Assembly (NCBI RefSeq): GCF_935825525.1
Contig: NZ_CAKXZT010000119.1
Coordinates: forward strand, 1-64,000
Reading direction: 5' to 3'
Source of the DNA: Mesorhizobium escarrei
Lineage (GTDB): Bacteria > Pseudomonadota > Alphaproteobacteria > Rhizobiales > Rhizobiaceae
Length of the DNA stretch: 64,000 bases
In this document: piece by piece, positions 51,304 through 60,199 of the stretch
Layout of the letters: every line of letters starts with the position of its first letter
Position numbering within the stretch: position 1 is the stretch's first letter
Notes under the pieces: model-generated
The model's database searches: none
What the model was told of the DNA's origin: nothing
The model's input: only the letters and a program-made list of their open reading frames with translations
Made by a program: the position numbers and the translations under genes

Positions 51304-53043
51304 TCACCGCCAGGGCAACACGCCGGCCGGAAGCCGCCGCCCGAACCGGTCGAGCACAAGCAGCAGGACGACGACGACGACAATCGTGGAAGCGGCGATC
51401 GCGGCGGCCTGCGTTCCCAGACCGGCTTCCTCGAGGCTGAACAGCACCACGCCCAACGTCTCGTTGCCGCTCGACCAGAGCAAGGCCGAGACCGTCAGCT
51501 CGTTGAACGCGCTCATGAAGACGAGCAGTCCGCCCGCCACTGCCGCTGGCGCGACGAGCGGCGCGGTTATGGTTGCAAGCCGGCGCAGCGAGCCGGCTCC
51601 CGACACTGCCGCTGCCTCGTTCAGATCGCGTGAAATCTGACCGACCGCGGTCGCCACCGGTTTCAAGGCGAGCGTGAAAAACCGCATCACATAGGCGACC
51701 ACGATAATCGAGGCCGTTGTATAGAGGCTGCCGATCAGCGGCAGCGGGCGCAGGAACAACAGGATGCAGGCAATGGCAAGCACGACGCCGGGAACCGCAT
51801 AGGGCAGGTCGACGATGCCACCGAGCAGACGCTGCCAACGCCGGCCGAGCCGTTCGAGCACGGCGGTCACCGGTATCACGCCGATGGCGAGGACCAGTGC
51901 TGCGCTGCCAGCAAACAGAAGGGAATTGCGGAGGGCACGAACGGTCGAAGCCTGGCGGACCAGAACCTCGGCATAGTTGGACACGGTCATCGTCTGCCAG
52001 CCCAGCGGCACGCCGAAGGACGGGACGAGCGACGTCGCCAGCAGCGCGCAAGCCGGAAGCACAAGGATGAAACCGATCACCAGCCAACCGAGGCCGGCCA
52101 GCAACAGGCGGTAGCGCCCGAGCTCGAAACGCGCCGGGGTGCCTGACGTAAAGCGGTGAGCGGCGCCACGCAGGGCCAGCGACTGGCAAGCAACACCGGC
52201 CAGCGCCAGTGCCCCGACCAATACCGACAGCGCCGTGATCTGCGGCAGGACACCGGGCCCGAAGCTCGACAGGTCCTGATAGATCAGCGTTGGCAGCGTC
52301 AGATAATTGACCGGCATTCCGAGCAAAGCGGGAATGCCAAAATTGCCGACGCCCGAAACGAAGGCCAGTGCCGCCGCAGCCACGATATACGGACGCACGA
52401 CCGGCAGGACGATGGTCCACAGCACGGATAGCGGCCTGGCGCCGGAGGCCCTCGCCGCCTCGACGAGATCGCGAGGAATCCGCGCAAGTCCGGCCCGCAG
52501 CGTGATGAAGACGATCGGTGCATGCTGGACGGCGTAAAGCAGGATGATGCCGTTGCGGCCAAGCATTGGGTTGGGTGTTCCCGGCGGCGGCGCCATGCCG
52601 ACCATGCCGAGAAGCGTGCTGGAGGGGCCAAACAGGTGCAGCCAAGACAAAGCGGTGACCTGTGGCGCGATCATCAGCGGCAGCAAAAGCAGGAAGCCGA
52701 GGGGCTTTCGTCCCGGCAGGTCGGTCATCGTGATGGCGACGGCAAAGGGGCTGCCGAGGCAGATCGCCAGCACGGCGCCGAAAAAAGCAGTATCCAGCGT
52801 ATGCCACATCGCCCGCAAGGCGGCGGGCTTGGCCAGGCGTTCGGCGAATGCGCCGAAGTCGAGTTCGCCGCCCGGCGCGACGGCCGCGACGAGGAGCCTG
52901 ACCATCGGCAGCAGACTGAGCAGAGCGATTACCAGCAGGACGGCGAGCGCCGACCCGCGAAACCCTGATGTGGCCCGCACCCCGGGCCGGCGCCGAGCCG
53001 GCACGGACCGCCCGGGAAGGATATGCTGCGCGGACGACACCAC
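51304..53043 (-). CDS. Fused double ABC permease (FbpB/PhnV-like)
   Basis: Membrane protein of 579 residues made of two permease halves, each with its own EAA loop: AARASGARPLSVLWTIVLPVV in the first and AAAVSGAGSLRRLATITAPLV in the second. About twelve helices. Such fused permeases serve iron(III), thiamine or 2-aminoethylphosphonate importers. Start is a GTG at 53043, 15 bp after the binding-protein stop. No ribosome binding site stands out. Confidence 0.88.
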   Translation of the reverse strand: MVSSAQHILPGRSVPARRRPGVRATSGFRGSALAVLLVIALLSLLPMVRLLVAAVAPGGELDFGAFAERLAKPAALRAMWHTLDTAFFGAVLAICLGSPFAVAITMTDLPGRKPLGFLLLLPLMIAPQVTALSWLHLFGPSSTLLGMVGMAPPPGTPNPMLGRNGIILLYAVQHAPIVFITLRAGLARIPRDLVEAARASGARPLSVLWTIVLPVVRPYIVAAAALAFVSGVGNFGIPALLGMPVNYLTLPTLIYQDLSSFGPGVLPQITALSVLVGALALAGVACQSLALRGAAHRFTSGTPARFELGRYRLLLAGLGWLVIGFILVLPACALLATSLVPSFGVPLGWQTMTVSNYAEVLVRQASTVRALRNSLLFAGSAALVLAIGVIPVTAVLERLGRRWQRLLGGIVDLPYAVPGVVLAIACILLFLRPLPLIGSLYTTASIIVVAYVMRFFTLALKPVATAVGQISRDLNEAAAVSGAGSLRRLATITAPLVAPAAVAGGLLVFMSAFNELTVSALLWSSGNETLGVVLFSLEEAGLGTQAAAIAASTIVVVVVLLLVLDRFGRRLPAGVLPWR

Positions 53044-53058
53044 TTGGTAGCGGGCTGC

Positions 53059-54033
53059 CTACTGGCTCATCACGGCGCCGAACTTTTCCTTATTGGCGGC
53101 GTCGTTGGCGAGTGCGGCGGCCGCATCGTAACCCAGCACCTTGATCGACGAGCGATCGGGATAGCCGGCCGGCAAGGCAATATCGGCGCGTGCCGGAATG
53201 TAGCCCATCTTGGCGGCGGTCTGCTGTCCGTCCTTGGACAGCAGGAAATCGACGAAGGCCTTGGCGGCGTCGGCGTTCTTGGCCGTGGACAGGATGGCGA
53301 CCGGCTCGGTGACGGCCGAAACGCCTTCCCTGGGGAATACGAACTCGATGGGCGCGCCCTTGGCCTTCTCGCGAATGGGCATGTAGTCGACGATCATGCC
53401 GAACAGCTTGTCGCCGCCGCTGACGGCCTTCAGCACGTCGCCATTGCCGCCGCTTGCCTGGGCGCCGTTCCTGGCGAGCGCGTTGTAATAATCCCAGCCT
53501 TGCGGCAGGTTGCCGGTCAGCGTCACGGTGTGGATCATCGCAGCACCCGAGGTCAGCGGGCTGGGCATCGCGACAAGGCCCTTGGCCTCCGGCTTGGTGA
53601 GATCTTCCCAGCTCGCCGGCACGAAGGGCGCCTTGGCGTTGTAGACGATGCCGGTGGTGATCAGCTTGGTCGAGAAATAGGTCTTGTCCTTGTCGTAGAG
53701 CGCAGCCTCGATGCCGGAGACATCAGCCTCGGGATAAGCGAGCAGCCGGCCTTCCTTCTTCAGCCCTTCCATGGTCACGACGTCGGCAATCAGAAGCACA
53801 TCCGCCTGCGGCTGGCCGGCTTCGATCTCGGCACGCAGCTTGGCCAGGATCTTCGGTGTTCCATCGCGCACCCATTCGACCTTGACTGCGGGGTATTTCG
53901 CCATGAAGGCATCGACGGTCTGCTGGGCGTCGGTGTTGGGCTGGCTGGTGTAGACGACCAGCTTGCCGTCGGCAGCCGAAGCGCCTGCAATGGCGGATGC
54001 CAAAAGCATGGCGGCGAGAATGATCTTGCGCAT
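53059..54033 (-). CDS. ABC transporter substrate-binding protein (iron/2-AEP type)
   Basis: Periplasmic protein of 324 residues, extracellular solute-binding family 1. Signal peptide MRKIILAAMLLASAIAGASA, then KLVVYTSQPNTDAQQTVDAF and TPKILAKLRAEIEAGQPQADVLL, typical of the FbpA/PhnS/ThiB clade. The paired tyrosines that bind iron in FbpA are not obvious, so a non-iron ligand such as a phosphonate or thiamine compound is possible. Start at 54033 after GTGGGGTTTTCC; a GTG at 54045 would add four residues. Confidence 0.85.
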   Translation of the reverse strand: MRKIILAAMLLASAIAGASAADGKLVVYTSQPNTDAQQTVDAFMAKYPAVKVEWVRDGTPKILAKLRAEIEAGQPQADVLLIADVVTMEGLKKEGRLLAYPEADVSGIEAALYDKDKTYFSTKLITTGIVYNAKAPFVPASWEDLTKPEAKGLVAMPSPLTSGAAMIHTVTLTGNLPQGWDYYNALARNGAQASGGNGDVLKAVSGGDKLFGMIVDYMPIREKAKGAPIEFVFPREGVSAVTEPVAILSTAKNADAAKAFVDFLLSKDGQQTAAKMGYIPARADIALPAGYPDRSSIKVLGYDAAAALANDAANKEKFGAVMSQ

Positions 54034-54227
54034 GGAAAACCCCACTTCGTGTGAAGAGACGGATCCGGCTGGGCGCCGGATGCGAGAACGCTCTCCCTAT
54101 CGCTGCAGGATAAAGCTATTGTGACAGGTGGGATGGTTGAGCTGGTCTGGCCAGAGTGAGGGAACTTTTGTCCGGCTGGCGATTTTGGATGTATGGTGAA
54201 AAGCCGAACCGTCAGAAGGGGTTGCCG

Positions 54228-54497
54228 ATGACGACAAAACGCTTTGCGATCCTTGCTCTCGTTTTCGCGATGGGCTGCAGCATGTCCGCCTCGGCCTTCG
54301 CTGGAAATCGCGACCAACGGGCTGAGCCCGAGCGCTACGTTCCCGCCGAAGGCAACATCATCGACATTCTGTTCGGCGGCCCGCGCTATTATGACCGGCA
54401 GTTGTTCACGACAGCCGCAGGAGCCTGCTCCTATCACCGGGTCGGGCCCGACGCGAATGCGTTGAACAAGATCAACGATCACCATTGCGGGAAGTAG
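54228..54497 (+). CDS. Small exported protein
   Basis: Protein of 89 residues with signal peptide [20 protein letters not shown] and cleavage after SAFA. The mature part has two Cys ([14 protein letters not shown]), probably a disulfide, and the segment [20 protein letters not shown]. Preceded by GAAGGGGTTGCCG. Divergent from the binding-protein gene; family not recognised. Confidence 0.65.
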   Translation: MTTKRFAILALVFAMGCSMSASAFAGNRDQRAEPERYVPAEGNIIDILFGGPRYYDRQLFTTAAGACSYHRVGPDANALNKINDHHCGK

Positions 54498-54569
54498 GAG
54501 GCAGGTTGCGCGCCCGCCAGCTCAGTCGGGCGATGCAGCGGCGCAGAATGAAGACTGTAGCGATCCTTC

Positions 54570-54728
54570 GCGCCCCCCTCTGTCCTGCCGGACATCTCCC
54601 CCCACTTGGGGGAGATTGGCTGTCATCGCTGCTTTCGCCAAACTGCACCATCTCAGGAGAAGCGAAACACCGAAGCTGCCGATCTCCCCCCTCGTGGGGG
54701 AGATGGCCGGCAGGCCAGAGGGGGGCGC
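54570..54728. repeat. Palindromic intergenic repeat element, copy 2
   Basis: Arms of about 33-34 bp (left GCGCCCCCCTCTGTCCTGCC..., right with two mismatches to its complement) enclose about 90 bp. The arms and the TCTCCCCC hairpins match 24972-25148. Inserted between the small exported gene and the ROK kinase 3' end. Confidence 0.8.
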
Positions 54729-54749
54729 TGTCCCGCCGACATCTCGAGG

Positions 54750-55733
54750 TCAAGGCACTTGCGCCATCGCCAATGGCGCGCCCGGCTCGCCTTCCCACAG
54801 GATCAGGCTGGCCGCGCCGATCAGTCCTGCGCGGTCGCCAAGCTGCGCTGGCACGATCGGCACATCCCGGTAGGCCAGCATGGCCCGCTGCTCGACGGTT
54901 GCCTTGATGGTTGGAGCCAACAGGTCGAAACCGTTGGCAAGGCCGCCGCCCATGACGATCAGGTCCGGCGAATAGAGGTGAAGCAGGTTGGTGAAGCCGA
55001 TGCCGAGCCACCTTGCCTCCGCCTCGATCAACTCGAGCGCGCTGATATCGCCGGCACGTGCGGCCTCGACGACGTGCCTGGCTGAAACGTCGCCGTCGGC
55101 CGAAAGGCGCCTGAGCAGGGAGCCGTCGCCCGGTGCTGTCAGCGCTGTGGCACGCCGCCCGAGCGCGGTTCCGGAGGCAACCGCCTCGAAACAGCCGACG
55201 GCGCCGCAGAAGCAGCGGTCGCCCTCTCCGGTGATGGTCATGTGGCCGATCTCGGCGGCAAGCCCGCGTCGGCCGTGATAGATGTGGCCGTCGGCAACGA
55301 CCCCGCCGCCGATGCCGGTCGATACGGTGACGAACACCAGGGAGCCGGTGCCCTGGCCGGCGCCGAAGCGCCATTCGCCAAGGGCCGCCGCATTGGCGTC
55401 GTTTTCCAGCCGCACCGGCAGGTCGAAATGCTTGCCGAGAATGTCAATCAACGGCACATCGTGCCAGCCGGCCAGCGTCGGCGGAGCGATCACGATCCCG
55501 GCTTTGGGATCGAGCGGACCCGGTGCGCCGATGCCGATGCCGACGACATCCGCCTGTGGGCGCTGTGTCAGAAGAGCCCCGGCCAGTGCGATGATCTGGC
55601 CGATCACCGCATCCGATCCCGCGATCGCCATCGTCGGGGCCGAAACCTGCGCGACGACGACGCCGCCGCTCTCGACCAGCGCGCCGCGCAGGTCCGTTCC
55701 GCCGAGATCGAAGGCGAGGGCCAGTCTTGTCAT
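54750..55733 (-). CDS. ROK-family sugar kinase
   Basis: Kinase of 327 residues. ATP-binding [16 protein letters not shown], catalytic Asp in [17 protein letters not shown], and the ROK zinc motif [15 protein letters not shown]. No HTH at the N terminus, so it is an enzyme. It phosphorylates a hexose or derivative, as last gene of the sugar operon; it abuts the epimerase-like gene with an overlapping stop/start. Specificity unknown. Confidence 0.9.
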   Translation of the reverse strand: MTRLALAFDLGGTDLRGALVESGGVVVAQVSAPTMAIAGSDAVIGQIIALAGALLTQRPQADVVGIGIGAPGPLDPKAGIVIAPPTLAGWHDVPLIDILGKHFDLPVRLENDANAAALGEWRFGAGQGTGSLVFVTVSTGIGGGVVADGHIYHGRRGLAAEIGHMTITGEGDRCFCGAVGCFEAVASGTALGRRATALTAPGDGSLLRRLSADGDVSARHVVEAARAGDISALELIEAEARWLGIGFTNLLHLYSPDLIVMGGGLANGFDLLAPTIKATVEQRAMLAYRDVPIVPAQLGDRAGLIGAASLILWEGEPGAPLAMAQVP

Positions 55734-56455
55734 CAGGCGGCGACCTTCAGCCCATGCAGCCAGGCCATGCGCTGCGCAAGGTCGGGGTCGCCGAATGCGA
55801 GAGATCCGAGCACCACCGTCTCGGCCCCGGCGGCGCGCAAGCGCGGCACGGTCTCGTGGCGAATGCCGCCGTCGGCAGCCAGGATGATGTCGGCCTCCCG
55901 GCCGGCTTGCCGCATTAGTGTACGCGCCTCTATCAGGCGTGGGCAGGCCTGTTCGGAAAGGCTCTGGCCCTTGACGCCGATAGATGTGCCAAGAAGCGTC
56001 ACAAACGTGACTTCGGGCAGGAACGGGGTGACCGCAGCGACCGGCGTTTCCAGCCTGAGCACCACGCCGGCTTCGGCGCCGAGCTCACGCGCCAGTTGCA
56101 CGGCGCGCAGGCCGGCTTCGCCGTTTTCGGCATGGACGCTGACCAGGTCGGCGCCGGCCTCGATGAACTGACGCGTCTGCTCCTCGACGATCTCGGCTTC
56201 GACCATCAGATGCACATGGATCGGCTTTGCCGTCAGCCCGGCGATCCGCGCCACCAGGTCAGGGAAGAACAGGAAGCCGGGGGTGAAGCGGGCGTCCGCG
56301 ACGTCGATGTGGTGGAGGTCGACATGAGGTTCTATGCGCTTCAGGTCGCGCTCCATATTGGCAAGGTCGGCCGACCACAGCGAAAACTCACCGAGCAGCC
56401 GGCTGCGCGTAAGGGCGGCGATGGCAGCGGGGCCGGACAGGGATTTGGTCGTCAT
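55733..56455 (-). CDS. Ribulose-phosphate 3-epimerase-like protein
   Basis: TIM-barrel protein of 240 residues, Rpe/AlsE family. EFSLWSADLANMERDLKRI, VDLHHIDVADARFTPGFLFF with metal-binding His and Asp, HVHLMVEAEI with His, and ILAADGGIRHETVPRLRAAGA with the second Asp near the C terminus. The active-site set looks complete. Epimerises a ketose phosphate. Overlaps the hydrolase gene by 4 bp. Confidence 0.87.
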   Translation of the reverse strand: MTTKSLSGPAAIAALTRSRLLGEFSLWSADLANMERDLKRIEPHVDLHHIDVADARFTPGFLFFPDLVARIAGLTAKPIHVHLMVEAEIVEEQTRQFIEAGADLVSVHAENGEAGLRAVQLARELGAEAGVVLRLETPVAAVTPFLPEVTFVTLLGTSIGVKGQSLSEQACPRLIEARTLMRQAGREADIILAADGGIRHETVPRLRAAGAETVVLGSLAFGDPDLAQRMAWLHGLKVAA

Positions 56456-57285
56456 GACGGAACAAGGCTCCGGGTGTTGAAGTGAGCGTGAAGGAAGGTC
56501 GTGATCTCAGCCTGCAGCTCGGCGAAATGCCTGACGCTGTCGAGTGCCTTGGGAGAGGTTTCGGCAAAGGTTGCGCCGGGGATCGCCGCCGCGAGCGTAT
56601 GGGCCGCCGTCAGCGGATGCACCGCATCCATGGCATTGCCGACGACGAGCGTGGGGATGCCAAGGGCAGCGGCGTCACTCGCAGAAACACCTGGGCCGTC
56701 GGCGGCAATGTCGGCGAGGACCTGCGCGAATGGCGCGGCGTCCGGCCGGTCGAAATAGCCGAACAGCGAGGCAAGGTTGTCGGGCGCGTCGCGCTGCAGG
56801 CGCGCGGCGGTTTCCGATTGCGCGAAGATCGTCCTGGCATCGTCGGGGCCGTGGTCCAGGATAAGCTTGGCAACCTCGGCGATCGGCCGCAGGTTCACCG
56901 GCGCGCTGTCGAAAATCCAGGCCGGCCGCACCAGCAGCAGGCCGGCGACGCGACCCGGGTGACGGCAGGCCAGGCGCAAGGCGATCGCCGCGCCCATGGA
57001 AATGCCGCCGGCGACGAAACGGTCGAGGCCGGCCTGATCGGCGGCGGCAACAACATCGTCCGCGAACATGCTCAGGCAAAACGGACGGCGGCTGCCCAGT
57101 CCGGAGGCGCCGTGTCCGCGGCATTCCAGCGTGATGCGCCGCAACCCCGTCCCGGAAGGGAAAGCCTGGGCGACCTGCGACTCGCCGCCGCCCAGCCCAT
57201 GCTGAAAGACGACCGCAAGCCCGTCGCCATGGTCGCAGACTTGAAGCGCGGCGTCATCGAGAAGCAGCGTAACCAGGCGCGCCAT
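56452..57285 (-). CDS. Alpha/beta hydrolase (lactonase/esterase-like)
   Basis: Hydrolase of 277 residues. VVFQHGLGGGESQVAQ forms the oxyanion side, GGISMGAAIALRLACRHPGR the nucleophile elbow with Ser, Asp in VVGNAMDAVHPL and His toward the C terminus near SVRHFAELQ. Resembles enol-lactonases of the 3-oxoadipate type, so it may open a sugar lactone made by the dehydrogenase of the same operon (inference). Its start codon overlaps the isomerase stop (TGATG). Confidence 0.83.
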   Translation of the reverse strand: MARLVTLLLDDAALQVCDHGDGLAVVFQHGLGGGESQVAQAFPSGTGLRRITLECRGHGASGLGSRRPFCLSMFADDVVAAADQAGLDRFVAGGISMGAAIALRLACRHPGRVAGLLLVRPAWIFDSAPVNLRPIAEVAKLILDHGPDDARTIFAQSETAARLQRDAPDNLASLFGYFDRPDAAPFAQVLADIAADGPGVSASDAAALGIPTLVVGNAMDAVHPLTAAHTLAAAIPGATFAETSPKALDSVRHFAELQAEITTFLHAHFNTRSLVPS

Positions 57286-58103
57286 CACACCAGCCCTTTG
57301 AGGAAGCGGGCAACGCTGGGTGCCTCTTCGGCCGAGAGGCCATGCGTGACCAGCGGCCCGTCAAAGCCCGATGCTTTCAGCCTGGCGACGAAATCCGCAC
57401 AGTCGACGACACCCCGACCGGCGGTGGTAAAGCGGCCGTCGGCAAAGCGGTCCTTGGCATGGGCCATGGCGACGTGGCCCGCGGTGCGTTCGACGGCGGC
57501 GGCGACGATGGCGCGTGCTTCGGCCGGGCTCGCCTGCTCGAACAGGTTGGCTGGATCGAGCACGATACGCAGCCGTGTCGAGCCCATCTCGGCGATCAGG
57601 CGCATCGCGTCCGACGCCGAGGTGACGATGTTGGCCTGTTCGGGCTCGATGCCGAGATCAACGCCGTGACGCTCGGCGAGTTGAAGCGCCTTTTTCATCT
57701 CGCCCGCCATGTCGTCCCATGCCGAGGGCTCGGTATTGTCGGGATGATATGCCCACTGATCGTCCGCGTTGCGCGTTCCCGTGCACAAGGTGACCAGCGG
57801 AACGGAAAGGTCTGCCGCGGTCTTGATGACCACGCCAAGCCGACGCAGGCCGTCATCGCGCACAGCTTTGGCGGGATGGGCCATGTTGTAGGTTCCCGAG
57901 AGCGCTGCCAGGGCGACACCGCAAGCATTGGATGCGGCCGCGATGGCATCAATGGCGTCTTTTTGCACCGCATCCGGCATCGACGGCAGCCCGGCGCAGG
58001 CAAGGTTGAACTGGGTGACGGCAAATCCCGCGTCGCGGACCGCTGCCAGCACGCCAGCCGGCTCGCTGCCCGGGAAGGTCTTGGCGAACACCCCGATCTG
58101 CAT
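57285..58103 (-). CDS. Sugar phosphate isomerase/epimerase (TIM barrel) 2
   Basis: Xylose-isomerase-like TIM-barrel protein of 272 residues. It begins MQIGVFAKTFPGSEPAGVLA; metal ligands include Glu in VDLGIEPEQANIV, Asp/His in LRIVLDPANLFEQ and HVAMAHAKDRF, and a closing strand GPLVTHG. Acts on an unphosphorylated or ketosugar substrate. Overlaps the dehydrogenase by 1 bp. Second of two such proteins in the operon. Confidence 0.86.
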   Translation of the reverse strand: MQIGVFAKTFPGSEPAGVLAAVRDAGFAVTQFNLACAGLPSMPDAVQKDAIDAIAAASNACGVALAALSGTYNMAHPAKAVRDDGLRRLGVVIKTAADLSVPLVTLCTGTRNADDQWAYHPDNTEPSAWDDMAGEMKKALQLAERHGVDLGIEPEQANIVTSASDAMRLIAEMGSTRLRIVLDPANLFEQASPAEARAIVAAAVERTAGHVAMAHAKDRFADGRFTTAGRGVVDCADFVARLKASGFDGPLVTHGLSAEEAPSVARFLKGLV

Positions 58104-59179
58104 CAGACCGCTCCCGTTACGGAGGCGATCTCGACGCGATCACCGGTTTCGACCGAACGGGCGATCGCCACCATGGCGCGGATCGAGGCAAGGCCGTCCT
58201 CGACGTTGGCGCCGCGCATCGGCTTGCCGTCAAGCACCGTGTCGGCGAGGCCTTCGAGCTGGCGCCTGAAGAAATGCCCGTCGGCGCCGAGCGGCTTTCG
58301 CGACGTCGCGTCTTTCTCGTGGAAGATGTCGACCTCGCTCGCCCGGAAGTACCAGGGATTGAAGGTCTTCGCGATGACAGAGCCGTTTTCGCCATAGAGC
58401 TGGAAGCCCTCATGCCAGTCCATGCGGACGGCCACCGTCAGGTCGAGATGGCCCAAGGCCCCATTGGCGAATTCCGTTTCGACGAACCAGCAGTAGGCGC
58501 CGAACTTCTCGTTGAGACGGGCGCGCACCGCAACGATCTCGCCGCACAGGAAACGCGCGGTGTCGACGAGGTGCGAGCCGTGCGCCAGCATGAAATACTG
58601 TCTTAGATCGGCCTTTGGATTGCCGGTCGGCTTCCGTGCCAGCTTGCTGGTGACAGGCAGCGGCTGGATGGCGTCGGTGTTGGTATTGCGATGGGTGGAA
58701 TCGCAATACCAGGCTTTTAGCGCCAAGATCTCGCCCATCTCGTCGCGGACGAAATCGCGCGCCGCTTCCAGCGCCGGGTCGAAGCGCTTCATATGGCCGA
58801 CCTGCAGCACCTTGCCGGAGCGCTTGACGGCATCGGCGAGTTTCTGACCCTCTTCGACCGAGACGCCGATCGGCTTTTCGCACAGCACGTGCTTGCCGGC
58901 CTCCAGTGCCTTGATCGACATCGGAACGTGATAGGCGTCCGAGGTGGCGACGATCACCGCCTCCAACTGCGGATCGGCCAGCATGGCGTCGTAGTCGCCA
59001 TACATTTTCTCAGGCTCATAGGTTGCGCCCATGCGGGCCAGGAGATCGGGGGCGGCATCGCAGATCGCATAGAGGTCGGCGTTGCTGGCTTTCACGCAGG
59101 ATTCCAGATGGGCGAATTGCGCGATCGGCCCGCAGCCGAGGACACCGACACGAAGACGACGGTCTTGCTTGCGGATCAT
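58103..59179 (-). CDS. Gfo/Idh/MocA-family oxidoreductase
   Basis: NAD(P)-dependent sugar dehydrogenase of 358 residues. Rossmann GVLGCGPIAQFAHLESCV, VIVATSDAYHVPMSIKALEAGKHVLCEKP with the catalytic Lys, and a C-terminal beta-sheet domain (MLAHGSHLVDTARFLCGEI with its conserved His). Oxidises a hydroxyl of a sugar or inositol. Located 10 bp after the isomerase 1 gene. Confidence 0.9.
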   Translation of the reverse strand: MIRKQDRRLRVGVLGCGPIAQFAHLESCVKASNADLYAICDAAPDLLARMGATYEPEKMYGDYDAMLADPQLEAVIVATSDAYHVPMSIKALEAGKHVLCEKPIGVSVEEGQKLADAVKRSGKVLQVGHMKRFDPALEAARDFVRDEMGEILALKAWYCDSTHRNTNTDAIQPLPVTSKLARKPTGNPKADLRQYFMLAHGSHLVDTARFLCGEIVAVRARLNEKFGAYCWFVETEFANGALGHLDLTVAVRMDWHEGFQLYGENGSVIAKTFNPWYFRASEVDIFHEKDATSRKPLGADGHFFRRQLEGLADTVLDGKPMRGANVEDGLASIRAMVAIARSVETGDRVEIASVTGAV

Positions 59180-59189
59180 GGTCTCTTCC

Positions 59190-60011
59190 TCACGCGCCGT
59201 AGCCGCGCATGGTCTGGCGGTTGGTCTTGACCGCGGCTGCCGGGTCGGCGGCGGCGGTCTCGGATTCCTCTTCCAGCACCAGCCAGCCGTTGAAGCGTGG
59301 CGCCGTGCTGGCGATATCGATCACTGTCTGGGTATCGCAGACGCCCTTGCCGAGCATCGCCCAGTTGCCGCTTGCATCGACGTCCTTCAGGTGCACGTAG
59401 CGGATGCGGTCGCGGTAGGTGGTGAGCGTGTCGGCCATGTCCTTGTGGCCGCGCAATATGTGGCCGGTGTCCGGCACCCAGCCGACCTGTGACGGGTCGA
59501 TCAGCCCAAAAATCCGATCGTAGTCGGCACGGTCGAACAGAAGCGTGTTGTGGTGGGAGCTGGGATGGACGGCGACGTCGACGCCGGCCTTGCGTCCGAG
59601 CTCGCCGGCTCTGTTGTAGACCTCTGCTGCAACAGGGAATTTGTCGTCGCGCGGGCCGTCGGACACGACGGTGGCCGAGCCCATGGAGACGAGCGCGCCG
59701 GGAAAGGCAGCGGCGAAATCGATCCAGCGCTGCGCCGCCTCAAGGTCGGCGCCGATGCTCTCCTTCAGCGTGAAGCCGCTCTTCGAGCCGAAGGCGAAGG
59801 AAACCAGCGTGAGGCCGGTCGAATTCAGCGCGGCGGCGAATTCAGCCGGCCTGTCGGCATAGCGGCCGATCATCGTGTCGGTGATCTCGATGCCGGCATA
59901 GCCGCCGTCGGCGATCGCCTTCAGGAGATCGTCTGGGCCGCCGGCAAAGCGGTCTCCGAGCATTTCCCAGGTAAAGGTCTGGCAGCCGAGTTTCAGGTCT
60001 TTCACAGTCAT
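59190..60011 (-). CDS. Sugar phosphate isomerase/epimerase (TIM barrel) 1
   Basis: TIM-barrel protein of 273 residues. MTVKDLKLGCQTFTWEMLGD, GIEITDTMIGRYADRPAEFA, VHPSSHHNTLLFDR with metal-binding residues, WVPDTGHILRGHKDM and IRYVHLKDVDASGN. Start at 60011 is favoured; the frame continues upstream into the relic of a permease gene, so a fusion protein is conceivable but unlikely. Confidence 0.86.
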   Translation of the reverse strand: MTVKDLKLGCQTFTWEMLGDRFAGGPDDLLKAIADGGYAGIEITDTMIGRYADRPAEFAAALNSTGLTLVSFAFGSKSGFTLKESIGADLEAAQRWIDFAAAFPGALVSMGSATVVSDGPRDDKFPVAAEVYNRAGELGRKAGVDVAVHPSSHHNTLLFDRADYDRIFGLIDPSQVGWVPDTGHILRGHKDMADTLTTYRDRIRYVHLKDVDASGNWAMLGKGVCDTQTVIDIASTAPRFNGWLVLEEESETAAADPAAAVKTNRQTMRGYGA

Positions 60012-60167
60012 CCTTTCATTCCTTGATTTCACCTGCATAGGCCCTTCGATGATATGGCGCTGGAAGAACAGCACGAGCACGATCAGCGGCGCTGTGACGA
60101 CGCCCGAGGCCGCGGTGATATCGCCTGCCAGCAGAGAAGGTCCAATCCATCGATTTCGACGCGCGGC
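60012..60167 (-). pseudogene. Relic of a carbohydrate ABC permease (C-terminal fragment)
   Basis: Read on the minus strand, the region encodes RWIGPSLLAGDITAASGVV then TAPLIVLVLFFQRHIIEGP, which is the C-terminal helix and tail of a MalG-like permease (compare ...QRFFLAGMTAGSVK in the intact gene next to it). A stop codon at 60168-60170 opens the frame, there is no start and no upstream helices, and the frame runs directly into the isomerase. It is evidence of a deleted or replaced permease gene. Confidence 0.7.
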
Positions 60168-60199
60168 CTACCCCATCGGTTCTCCGTGGGAGGGACATC

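Noticed and set aside
51230-52807. Open frame of 525 codons on the minus strand
   Set aside because: Shifted frame of the permease gene at 51304-53043, which has helices and EAA motifs in its own frame.
60016-60198. Small gene of 60 codons on the minus strand
   Set aside because: It is another frame of the permease relic, with shadow-like Arg/His-rich composition.
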